Under the pieces are notes generated by a model. It was not told the DNA's origin and ran no database searches. It saw only the letters and a program-made list of their open reading frames with translations. DNA of 15,180 bases from Methanobacteriota archaeon (GTDB lineage Archaea > Thermoplasmatota > Poseidoniia > Poseidoniales > Poseidoniaceae), in contig PBXE01000022.1 of assembly GCA_002727485.1 (NCBI GenBank), forward strand, positions 27,791-42,970. Direction: 5' to 3'. Numbering within the stretch: the first letter of the stretch is position 1; the number at the start of each line of letters is the position of its first letter. Both the position numbers and the translations under genes were made by a program. Below, in pieces: positions 8,723 to 15,180 of the stretch.

Positions 8723-8956
8723 ATGCCCGAAGCATTTGTGCTTTTCAAGACCCTCCCTTCTCAAGAAAGGAATGTTTATCTTGCACTCACCAATCATAAA
8801 TCAGTATCTGAAGTTCATGCACTATATGGTGAATATGACTTAATTGTTAGAATAAGTGCTAAAGATTCCGCAACACTCTCCGGAATGTTGATGACCGAAT
8901 TTAGACAAATAGAGGGAATTAAGGACACTCAAACCTTGATTGCAGTGGATTACTGA
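8723..8956 (+). CDS. Stand-alone Lrp/AsnC ligand-binding (RAM) domain protein, copy 1
   Basis: This 77-residue protein consists only of the regulation-of-amino-acid-metabolism (RAM, AsnC_trans_reg) fold and lacks the helix-turn-helix of full Lrp/AsnC regulators. The order fits the family: strand 1 AFVLFKTLP, helix 1, then VSEVHALYGEYDLIVRISA with the hallmark G-E-Y-D-L-I (residues 36-41), helix 2 (SATLSGMLMTEFRQI), and the closing strand GIKDTQTLIAV. Stand-alone RAM proteins in archaea oligomerise and bind small ligands such as amino acids; some modulate full Lrp proteins. It shares 32 of 77 residues with the next gene in a gap-free hand alignment, so the two are tandem paralogs. The start has no Shine-Dalgarno site. 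Its ligand and partner are unknown. Confidence 0.9.
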   Translation: MPEAFVLFKTLPSQERNVYLALTNHKSVSEVHALYGEYDLIVRISAKDSATLSGMLMTEFRQIEGIKDTQTLIAVDY

Positions 8957-8961
8957 GGTGA
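8955..8961 (+). promoter_or_regulatory. Shine-Dalgarno site of second RAM gene
   Basis: GAGGTGA overlaps the TGA stop of the first RAM gene and ends 4 bases before the ATG at 8966. The match to the 16S rRNA 3' end and the 9-bp intergenic gap indicate co-transcription and probable translational coupling. Most other genes in this window lack such a site. Confidence 0.75.
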
Positions 8962-8965
8962 AATT

Positions 8966-9199
8966 ATGGCTATTGGATTTGTGTTAATAACAACTAAACC
9001 TGGACAAGAAAAACTAGTTAGAGAAAACCTTGAAAAAATTGAATATGTTACTTCTGGATGGATGCTATTTGGTGAATATGACTTGATTGCAAGAGTACAG
9101 GCTGATGATGAGTTTCAATTAACTAGATGTATTGTTGAAGAAATTCGCCCTATGGAAGGTATTGCCGATACTAAAACATTAATTGGTGCAGAACTTTAA
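8966..9199 (+). CDS. Stand-alone Lrp/AsnC ligand-binding (RAM) domain protein, copy 2
   Basis: This is the second RAM-only protein, also 77 residues and colinear with copy 1: FVLITTKPGQEK (strand 1 and helix 1), WMLFGEYDLIARVQADD with the same G-E-Y-D-L-I, helix 2 (EFQLTRCIVEEIRPM) and GIADTKTLIGAEL. There is no DNA-binding domain. Ligand-contacting loops differ from copy 1: TSGWMLF replaces SEVHALY, and helix 2 is largely different, so the two may bind different ligands or form a hetero-oligomer. It lies 9 bp downstream of copy 1 with its own Shine-Dalgarno site. Its TAA overlaps the stop codon of the convergent STAND ATPase gene within TTAA (9196-9199). The family is certain; the role in the cell is not. 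Confidence 0.9.
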   Translation: MAIGFVLITTKPGQEKLVRENLEKIEYVTSGWMLFGEYDLIARVQADDEFQLTRCIVEEIRPMEGIADTKTLIGAEL

Positions 9200-11394
9200 A
9201 CAAATGAATGTAATCTGCTCTCTAGAATTTTTGCAGCCCTAGTGCAACCTGCTGTCTTGTGAACAGATATTGATTCTCTAAGGCAGGTGAGTTTCTCTGA
9301 TGGTGAAAAATAAGATTTACATAACCACCATCTAGCAACATATCGATAGTATGTATTAGACTTGATATCATCTTCTGGTTTTCGAAGTAATTTGAATTGT
9401 TCATTTGCTAGTTTTATGTCAACAGGAATTAGTGCTTCAACCAAATTTAATCTAATCGAATCTGAATAGATTAGATTGGTCTGTGAAGAAACCGCATTAT
9501 CAATAAATTCAATGGTTTCTTCGATTGAAATCTCATTGTTTTTTAATCGAAAAATTTGTTGTTTCGAACGTAAAATAAGCATTAAAGATTCAGCCTCTAA
9601 TCCAAGCTCTCCGACTGACAAGGAAAACTTTTCAGCGGCATTGATGTCACTTTCAAGGAGTGCTAAAGAATGCTTAATCACTGTAATTGCGATTAATGCA
9701 GCTGATTTTACCTCTTTATTCAATTTACTAATATCGATTTTGGAAAGATATTTTCTAACATCGGCAATTAGTTCTTCATCAATGTTCTGATCAAAAATTC
9801 TATCATCAATTCTTCTAGATGCTGCTGAGATTGCCATTTTATTCACAGTATGTGGGTCTTTATGATTCAAATTTTGTGAAAATATTCTTTCTGCATCTTC
9901 GGTTCTACCTTCAAGATATGCCAACTGTAGGTTTAACTCAGATTTTCTTTCTTCCTCAATTTTTCCTATATGGTGTTTTAATATTGATAATTCGCATCTA
10001 TGAGCAGCAACTTTAGCAGCAAAATAGTGTAGATCACTACTTTCTGGCCTTAGTTCTAGGGCCTGTTCGATTAATACTGCGAGGAAATTGGATTTATTTG
10101 TTGAAATACTGATTAACTGTTCTTCAATTAACTCAACCATATTTACGTTACCGCTAGAGATTTGATGAAAAAGTAAAATCATATCTTCTTGTACACTTCT
10201 AGATATATTATGCCAGTGTTCGGATAGTTTCTGATGCAATTGCTTTTGTTGATTTAGATCCAAAAATGAACGTCTAACATTTCTAATCAAATGTTGAACT
10301 TCAACATTCAAGTTATCTGAACTCCACTTCAGAAGAGCCTGTTCATCAAAAATTCCAATAGAATCAGAAACTAATGAATTTTCAGACATTATTGGAATTG
10401 GTTCCATAGAAAGTAGATTTAGCGAATCTTTTTCTTGCTTTCCTAAATTCGATAAAACTGTATCTTCAACATATCTTTGGACATTTACAGACTGTTCAGG
10501 TAAATCAAATTCAGGCTGATATAATTGGAGAGCAAGAGGGTGCCCTCCGAGTCTTTTAGAAATTAACACCCTCTCTTCGATAGTTTGATCTTCACCTAAT
10601 AATTGCGCACCGAACTGATCTTCAAGAGGTGAAATCTGAATTTTTTCTAATGATGAGAAGTTATTCATGGGCTCCCTGCCAATAAAGACTAGTTTCGTTT
10701 TGGATTTTTGATTAATTTTTTCAGATAAATCCTCGAACGGTTTAATGTGTCTTTTTGAAATCAAATGCATATCATCAATTATCAAAATTTCATTATCAGT
10801 TTTTTGACAGATTAAATCTTGTAAGGCATCAATATTCTTAGGCAATGGATCATGTAATTGCCATTGCTTGCAAACATCGAATAAATCACTAAATTCATTC
10901 GCATTAGCCCAACGAATTGTTCTACCTTGCTGGTTAAATTTTGTAGCCAATTCACAAACTACTGTGGTCTTACCAATTCCAGGCAACCCACAAATTACCA
11001 AAGAGTTAATTTCTATCTTTGAAATCAATGAGTTAATCAACTCATCTCTACCGATAATTTCTCCAATCGAAGGTATATTGCCAATTATAATCCCGCGCGA
11101 TTTTTTCTTCTCCGGAATCACGCTATTATTAGAGATAAATTCTCTACCCTTGTTAGTTATATGGAAGACTTGTCTTTTTCTAGAACCTCCTCCAACAACA
11201 TGAGCTTGCCTTTTGAAAACCATCTCAGATTGCTGTAATTTTTTTAACGGTAAATTTAGTGCTGAACGTACCACTCCTAGTCCATCTGCTATACCAGGTA
11301 AAGATATTTCTCTAGTCACATCCCATGATTTTTCTAAATCAGATGAGTACTTGCTTAGCCACGTTAGAATTCTTTTCTGCGATGAAGAAATCAT
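9196..11394 (-). CDS. Winged-helix STAND (NB-ARC-like) ATPase with helical-repeat C-terminus
   Basis: This 732-residue protein begins at ATG 11394; a GTG at 11403 is in frame, but AGGTG at 11401-11405 is correctly spaced as a Shine-Dalgarno site for the ATG. Residues 4-90 form a winged-helix DNA-binding domain (helices around GIADGLGVVRSALNLPLKKL, then the wing QVFHITNKGREF). A Lys-rich linker leads to a STAND P-loop module: entry motif IGRDEL (114-119), Walker A GLPGIGKTT (136-144), Walker B ILIIDDMH (203-210), sensor 1 FIGREP (237-242) and LGGHPLAL (282-289), the GxP motif typical of NB-ARC/STAND. Residues about 370-730 are alpha-helical and TPR-like, the usual ligand-sensing part. STAND proteins act as ligand-triggered oligomeric switches. 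With an N-terminal HTH and no nuclease, a transcription regulator is the likeliest role; an antiviral sensor cannot be excluded. Confidence 0.85.
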   Translation of the reverse strand: MISSSQKRILTWLSKYSSDLEKSWDVTREISLPGIADGLGVVRSALNLPLKKLQQSEMVFKRQAHVVGGGSRKRQVFHITNKGREFISNNSVIPEKKKSRGIIIGNIPSIGEIIGRDELINSLISKIEINSLVICGLPGIGKTTVVCELATKFNQQGRTIRWANANEFSDLFDVCKQWQLHDPLPKNIDALQDLICQKTDNEILIIDDMHLISKRHIKPFEDLSEKINQKSKTKLVFIGREPMNNFSSLEKIQISPLEDQFGAQLLGEDQTIEERVLISKRLGGHPLALQLYQPEFDLPEQSVNVQRYVEDTVLSNLGKQEKDSLNLLSMEPIPIMSENSLVSDSIGIFDEQALLKWSSDNLNVEVQHLIRNVRRSFLDLNQQKQLHQKLSEHWHNISRSVQEDMILLFHQISSGNVNMVELIEEQLISISTNKSNFLAVLIEQALELRPESSDLHYFAAKVAAHRCELSILKHHIGKIEEERKSELNLQLAYLEGRTEDAERIFSQNLNHKDPHTVNKMAISAASRRIDDRIFDQNIDEELIADVRKYLSKIDISKLNKEVKSAALIAITVIKHSLALLESDINAAEKFSLSVGELGLEAESLMLILRSKQQIFRLKNNEISIEETIEFIDNAVSSQTNLIYSDSIRLNLVEALIPVDIKLANEQFKLLRKPEDDIKSNTYYRYVARWWLCKSYFSPSEKLTCLRESISVHKTAGCTRAAKILESRLHSFV

Positions 11395-11400
11395 GGCTAA

Positions 11401-11405
11401 CACCT
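11401..11405 (-). promoter_or_regulatory. Shine-Dalgarno site deciding the STAND ATPase start
   Basis: Minus-strand AGGTG lies 6 bases before ATG 11394. Its GTG would itself be the alternative in-frame start (11403), so the site favours the ATG. Confidence 0.55.
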
Positions 11406-11447
11406 ATGGGAAGAACCTCGCCCTTTCAAATAATACTAAGTTTTGTT

Positions 11448-11463
11448 TATTGAATAATCAATA
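11448..11463. promoter_or_regulatory. Inverted repeat at the centre of the STAND/uvrC divergent promoter
   Basis: TATTGA-ATAA-TCAATA is a perfect 6-bp inverted repeat with a 4-base spacer, almost exactly central in the 104-bp gap 11395-11498 between the STAND ATPase (minus) and uvrC (plus). It ends 35 bases before the uvrC ATG and lies 53 bases from the STAND ATG. It could be an operator for a dimeric regulator, possibly the winged-helix STAND protein itself, or part of overlapping TATA elements. In AT-rich DNA a chance occurrence is plausible. Confidence 0.35.
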
Positions 11464-11498
11464 GTTGTCCTTTTGTGTATCGCCGATAACGCAAGGAT

Positions 11499-13226
11499 AT
11501 GCCGGTGGTTTATGACGCAAAGTCATTTCCAAAAAAAGCCGGAGTATATCTATTCAAGACAGAAAAAGGTAGAGTTTTGTATGTTGGCAAAGCAACTCGA
11601 ATTAATGAAAGAGTTAGGTCTTATTTTTCATCGAATCCGGATCGAAAAATGATCACAGAATTAGTCGCTAAATCTGATGAAATTGAATATATTATTACCA
11701 CATCGCCCAAAGAAGCATTAATTCTTGAAAGGCAATTAATTAAAGAACATAAACCTAGATTTAATTCAAGATTAAAAGATGATAAATCATATCCTTACAT
11801 TATACTGACAGATGAAGAATATCCAAGAATAATGTATACAAGACACCCACCTAAAAGCATAGAAAAATGGGGGCCATTTCCAAATGCTAATGCTGCCAAA
11901 CAAGTTATGCAATTACTGAGAAAACAATTCGGAATTAGAGATAAAGATTGTAAGGGCAAGGACGGATGCTTAGCGATGCATATAGGCCTCTGTAGAGGCC
12001 CTTGTTTAGATCCTGAAGGATATGATACAATTGTAAATATTGTAACTGAAGTTTTGAATGGAAAAGCTGGAAAATTAATTGATGATTTAACAAAAAAAAT
12101 GGATCAATTTTCGTCAGATTTGGAATATGAAAAAGCTGCTAAACAGCGAGATTTAATCCGAGCCGTTAGAATTACTACTAGTCAACATGTTGTTTCAAGC
12201 AAAGTTTACCGCGATTGTGATGCAATCGGTATTGCGTCGAAGGGTGATTTGGCAGCAATAGTAGTTCTTCATGCTGATGAAGGAGTTGTAAAGGGTCAAG
12301 AAGCCTGGCCAATAATTCACCGAGGAGATATCGGCGAGACTGTTTCAATGTTCATTTCCTCTCACTACCAAAATCGATGCCCTCCCAGACTATTACTAAC
12401 TCCTACACCTCTCTTTGATGGTTCAAAGGAATGGCTTAATGGCCGTAGACAATCCCTAGTTGAGGTAAGGACTCCGTCACGAGGAGATTTCGTCACGTTA
12501 CTGAATTTGGCAAATCAGAACGCTGAGGCTCAACTTTCAAAATTCATCGATAAGGCAAGTGGCTCACTTGAACAAAGAGCAGCGAATGATGGAGCGGAAG
12601 TTCTAGGTATGGAGAAATTGAATCATATTGTGTGCTTTGATATGGCACAATTGATTGGAGAGAACAGAGTTGGTGCAAGTGTTTCTTTCCGAAATGGTAG
12701 GCCAGAGAAGAAAGAATATCGTAAATATACGGTAAAGGGAGAAGCAGTTGATGACTTGAGAATGATGAGCGAGGTTGTAGAACGATGGCTGAAACGTCAA
12801 GATGAGTGGCCTGATTTACTTCTTTTAGATGGAGGAGAAACTCACCTAAATACAATTTACAAGGTTTTGAAGGAAAATAATCTGGAACAAGAAATTAATC
12901 TTGCAGCTATTGCCAAAAGGGAGGAGACCTTATTTAGATTAGAAAAAGAACCAATAATTCTAGACCGAAAAGGCAGAGTTCTAGTTCACGCTAGAGATGA
13001 AGCACATAGGTTTGTTAATACGTTTCATAGAAAACAGAGGAATCGAAGTAAAATCAATGATCCGCTGCAAGATGTATTAGGATTGGGTGCTAAAAAAATG
13101 CAAACTTTATTGCGACACTTTGGAGGTAGAAAAGGCGTGGAACACGCTAGTATCAAAGATTTACAAACTGTTCCGGGCATAGGTAATTCTTTGGCTGAAA
13201 GAATTTTTAAAGCAATAAATCCTTGA
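11499..13226 (+). CDS. uvrC: UvrC, nucleotide excision repair endonuclease subunit
   Basis: UvrC makes the 3' and 5' incisions around a DNA lesion after UvrA/UvrB loading. This 575-residue copy is near full length and complete in domains. The GIY-YIG nuclease (residues 13-90) has GVYLF, LYVGKA, R38 and E77. A four-Cys cluster follows (C151, C157, C165, C169), matching the cysteines proposed to hold an iron-sulfur cluster in bacterial UvrC. The UVR motif for UvrB contact is at 206-222 (SDLEYEKAAKQRDLIRA). The C-terminal RNase H-like nuclease shows D381, D418/D419, D444 (LLLDGG) and H503 (RDEAHRFV), and a helix-hairpin-helix tail ends the protein (DLQTVPGIGNSLAERI). In archaea uvrABC is patchily distributed and bacterial in origin; uvrA and uvrB are not in this window. 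The ATG is preceded by a closely spaced AAGGA. Its stop is 7 bp from the convergent gene. Confidence 0.97.
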   Translation: MPVVYDAKSFPKKAGVYLFKTEKGRVLYVGKATRINERVRSYFSSNPDRKMITELVAKSDEIEYIITTSPKEALILERQLIKEHKPRFNSRLKDDKSYPYIILTDEEYPRIMYTRHPPKSIEKWGPFPNANAAKQVMQLLRKQFGIRDKDCKGKDGCLAMHIGLCRGPCLDPEGYDTIVNIVTEVLNGKAGKLIDDLTKKMDQFSSDLEYEKAAKQRDLIRAVRITTSQHVVSSKVYRDCDAIGIASKGDLAAIVVLHADEGVVKGQEAWPIIHRGDIGETVSMFISSHYQNRCPPRLLLTPTPLFDGSKEWLNGRRQSLVEVRTPSRGDFVTLLNLANQNAEAQLSKFIDKASGSLEQRAANDGAEVLGMEKLNHIVCFDMAQLIGENRVGASVSFRNGRPEKKEYRKYTVKGEAVDDLRMMSEVVERWLKRQDEWPDLLLLDGGETHLNTIYKVLKENNLEQEINLAAIAKREETLFRLEKEPIILDRKGRVLVHARDEAHRFVNTFHRKQRNRSKINDPLQDVLGLGAKKMQTLLRHFGGRKGVEHASIKDLQTVPGIGNSLAERIFKAINP

Positions 13227-13233
13227 TATTATA

Positions 13234-15180
13234 TTAGTCATTTGAAAAATCCTTGAACTGTTCTAAATCGCCATGCATTCCGCTACTATGGAATCCTTGT
13301 AAGTCTGAAAATTCATTATCTCCAATCCCAACTTTACTTGCTTGAGCCGATTTAGCTTGTCTTCTTTGCTTCTTCTTTCTTCGCTTACGAATTCTTCTTC
13401 TAATCATCAAGAAAATCAATAATACGACAAATGTGGGATAAACCCAAAACTGGGTAATCAAATAGACCCAGGATACTTCAATTCTAAAGGTAATAGTATC
13501 CTCAAATTCACCATTAGGAACAGTATAGGTGATTTTCTGTCTTCCATCCACTTCCTTCAATTCTAAATTACCTGAAGTCGAAGTCGCATCTACGAGAGTA
13601 ATTCCTCTAGGCAGTGTAATTGACATTGGACCACTAATCTTGGCTTCAAATTCTTCGTTTACTGAAGTATTTCCAGAAAAGGTATAACTCAACTCCCCTT
13701 GTTCAGGTTCAGGATAAGTTAGTCCTTGACCAGAAACTAAACTACTGGAAAGACTGCTACCCATTGCTTCTGCTACATTGACCATTGGGCTGAGGAAATA
13801 ACTTCTCATAGCATTCGCCAAAAATGATACTTCAAGACTGTCCATTTCTCCATTAATCATTTCACCAATATTTCCATCAATATCTAGTTTAAATTCAACT
13901 TCTGGAATCTTTACACTTAGAGTGATTGGCTGGTCATCTCCGATAGTTAAATCTGGAGAGCCCAAACCATCAACTGAGGTCTTTATCTTGAATCCATTTA
14001 AGTCAACTCTAGTAAATGGAGAATTTTCTTGTTCTGGTATTTTTTCTCCTGTTTGCTGAATCAAATCTGTCAAAATATCACCTATATCTTTTGAGAAATC
14101 GGTAAGTCCTTGTTCAGTGAAACTAAAGGATAATTCTTCATCACAAACTTCCAAGTCTTGGTCGTCATTGCATATACTATCTGGCCCTTCTATCTTATAG
14201 GGTTCCGTCATTCTACTGGCGATATCTAGCCCTAACCTGATTAAGTCTGAAGGAAGTGCCTCCATATGGACTTGAGTGGAACCTGATTGATTTAATCTGT
14301 CAAGTGGAACTGTAATTCTATGAATTGATACTTCTGCATCCAAAGCAAAGTCTAGAGATACTGATTGACTCCACTCATTTATTCTTAATGCTGAAACATC
14401 GAAATCAATCGAACTTGTAATACAGGTTCGCTCCAAAGTTGTACAGACTACTTGGCCATCTGAATTCTTGATTTCATTTCTCCAATCATAAGGATCTGTA
14501 CCTGCAAAGGAAATTTCTGAATTAGAATTATTGTCTAAACTATGCGTTAGAATAATACTATTTTGTCCATCCATCGTTCGAACCCATCCAGGTAGTACAA
14601 TTTCTAGAGTTAATTCTGAAGGAGGCAAATTTGGCGGTATTATGCCTGCTAAATATTCTGAAGATAATGCGGTTTCAATTGAAAGCCCACTGTTTAATAC
14701 ACTTCTAAAGTCATTTTCAGTGATTACATCAAGGAACTTAGCGATGTTCTCATCTCCGTTATTTTCCTTTAGGATGTCAATTAATCGCATTGAAAATGGT
14801 TGACTAGTAGTCCTTAGGAAAACTGGATATTCCTCAGTCATAGCGGATGGACCCTCTAAGCAATAATGTATAACAAAACCAGGATCTACAGTTTCAGAGC
14901 ATCCAGTTGAATGTGAGTAGTTTAGACCTCCTGGAGCCCCTAATCCATCAGATAAAGCGTCAGATACCCAATACATCTCATTCATCTGAATCTGTTCAAT
15001 TCCTGCAACTGTCGATGAAATACCATCGGCGATAGATTCAATCGGGAATTGTGAAGTAAATTCTGTTAAGTCTACTAGACCATTGTGATATGCGAGTCTT
15101 ATTCCATCGGAAGTAACAACTGGAAGAGTTGCTTTTTCAGTTACACTTAGCAAAGAAATATTCCACTCATTCAAGATTGA
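13234..15180 (-). CDS. Exported protein of unknown family with C-terminal membrane anchor, N-terminus cut
   Basis: The frame is open to the right edge (648 codons plus the stop TAA). A TTG at 15174 would be the only early start, but nothing resembling a signal peptide follows it, so the true start is very probably outside the window. I do not recognise the family. The visible part is mostly extracellular-type sequence: polar beta-strand-rich stretches, N-x-S/T sites and three close cysteine pairs (about residues 94/107, 246/253 and 337/346, counted from the window edge). Near the C-terminus come a beta domain (about 500-570), one membrane helix (about 573-593), a strongly basic stop-transfer run (RRRIRKRRKKKQRR) and a cytoplasmic tail of about 38 residues ending DLEQFKDFSND. 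The anchor layout parallels the giant surface protein at 3844-8619, although the sequences are unrelated by eye. It is convergent with uvrC. Confidence 0.85.
   Translation of the reverse strand, partial: SILNEWNISLLSVTEKATLPVVTSDGIRLAYHNGLVDLTEFTSQFPIESIADGISSTVAGIEQIQMNEMYWVSDALSDGLGAPGGLNYSHSTGCSETVDPGFVIHYCLEGPSAMTEEYPVFLRTTSQPFSMRLIDILKENNGDENIAKFLDVITENDFRSVLNSGLSIETALSSEYLAGIIPPNLPPSELTLEIVLPGWVRTMDGQNSIILTHSLDNNSNSEISFAGTDPYDWRNEIKNSDGQVVCTTLERTCITSSIDFDVSALRINEWSQSVSLDFALDAEVSIHRITVPLDRLNQSGSTQVHMEALPSDLIRLGLDIASRMTEPYKIEGPDSICNDDQDLEVCDEELSFSFTEQGLTDFSKDIGDILTDLIQQTGEKIPEQENSPFTRVDLNGFKIKTSVDGLGSPDLTIGDDQPITLSVKIPEVEFKLDIDGNIGEMINGEMDSLEVSFLANAMRSYFLSPMVNVAEAMGSSLSSSLVSGQGLTYPEPEQGELSYTFSGNTSVNEEFEAKISGPMSITLPRGITLVDATSTSGNLELKEVDGRQKITYTVPNGEFEDTITFRIEVSWVYLITQFWVYPTFVVLLIFLMIRRRIRKRRKKKQRRQAKSAQASKVGIGDNEFSDLQGFHSSGMHGDLEQFKDFSND

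Noticed and set aside
8620..8748. N-terminal extension of the giant surface protein to an ATG at 8748
   Set aside because: It overlaps the divergent RAM gene and puts 43 polar residues before the signal segment; the Met at 8619 fits an exported protein.
9196..11394. Avs-type antiviral STAND system
   Set aside because: No nuclease, protease or membrane effector domain is fused, and no defence genes are adjacent; the winged helix points to regulation.
11395..11403. GTG start for the STAND ATPase
   Set aside because: The GTG is part of a well-spaced Shine-Dalgarno sequence for the ATG at 11394.
13227..13233. Terminator between uvrC and the convergent gene
   Set aside because: Only 7 A/T bases lie between the stops and no hairpin is visible.

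Overview
The window is AT-rich and almost fully coding: nine protein genes and no RNA genes, insertion sequences or CRISPR arrays. It looks like chromosomal DNA from a planktonic marine archaeon of the Thermoplasmatota, most like Marine Group II (Poseidoniales) or Group III. The support is the combination of very large secreted proteins with Ca-binding Asp repeats, PKD-like modules and single C-terminal membrane anchors; stand-alone Lrp/AsnC ligand-binding domains; a winged-helix STAND ATPase; a UvrC; and mostly leaderless-looking starts, with clear Shine-Dalgarno sites in only two places. No rRNA or other phylogenetic marker is present, so the lineage call is an inference.

Layout, left to right. 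(1) 1-1592, minus: N-terminal part of a secreted protein with a signal peptide, a PPC-like beta-domain and alternating Asp-rich repeats; it runs off the left edge. (2) 1700-2965, minus: a GT4 glycosyltransferase. It is divergent from (3) 3071-3841, plus: a GT2 glycosyltransferase resembling polyprenyl-phosphate sugar synthases. (4) 3844-8619, minus: a 1591-residue surface protein with an N-terminal membrane or signal segment, a long beta-helix, seven PKD/Ig-like modules, one membrane helix and a short cytoplasmic tail. (5, 6) 8723-8956 and 8966-9199, plus: two tandem paralogous 77-residue RAM-domain proteins. (7) 9196-11394, minus: a winged-helix STAND ATPase with a helical-repeat C-terminus. 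(8) 11499-13226, plus: uvrC. (9) 13234-15180, minus: C-terminal part of an unrecognised membrane-anchored exported protein, running off the right edge.

The genes fall into a cell-surface theme (three exported proteins plus two glycosyltransferases that could build surface glycans), a sensing or regulation theme (RAM pair and STAND ATPase) and one DNA-repair gene. Strand alternation is pronounced. Divergent pairs are separated by 103-105 bp, while convergent pairs have almost no gap (2 bp, a 4-bp overlap, 7 bp). I found no convincing hallmark of a defence island or other complete new system. The most unusual items are the giant beta-helix/PKD protein, the two-type repeat protein, the RAM pair and the STAND ATPase. 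No gene-free stretch exceeds 110 bases.
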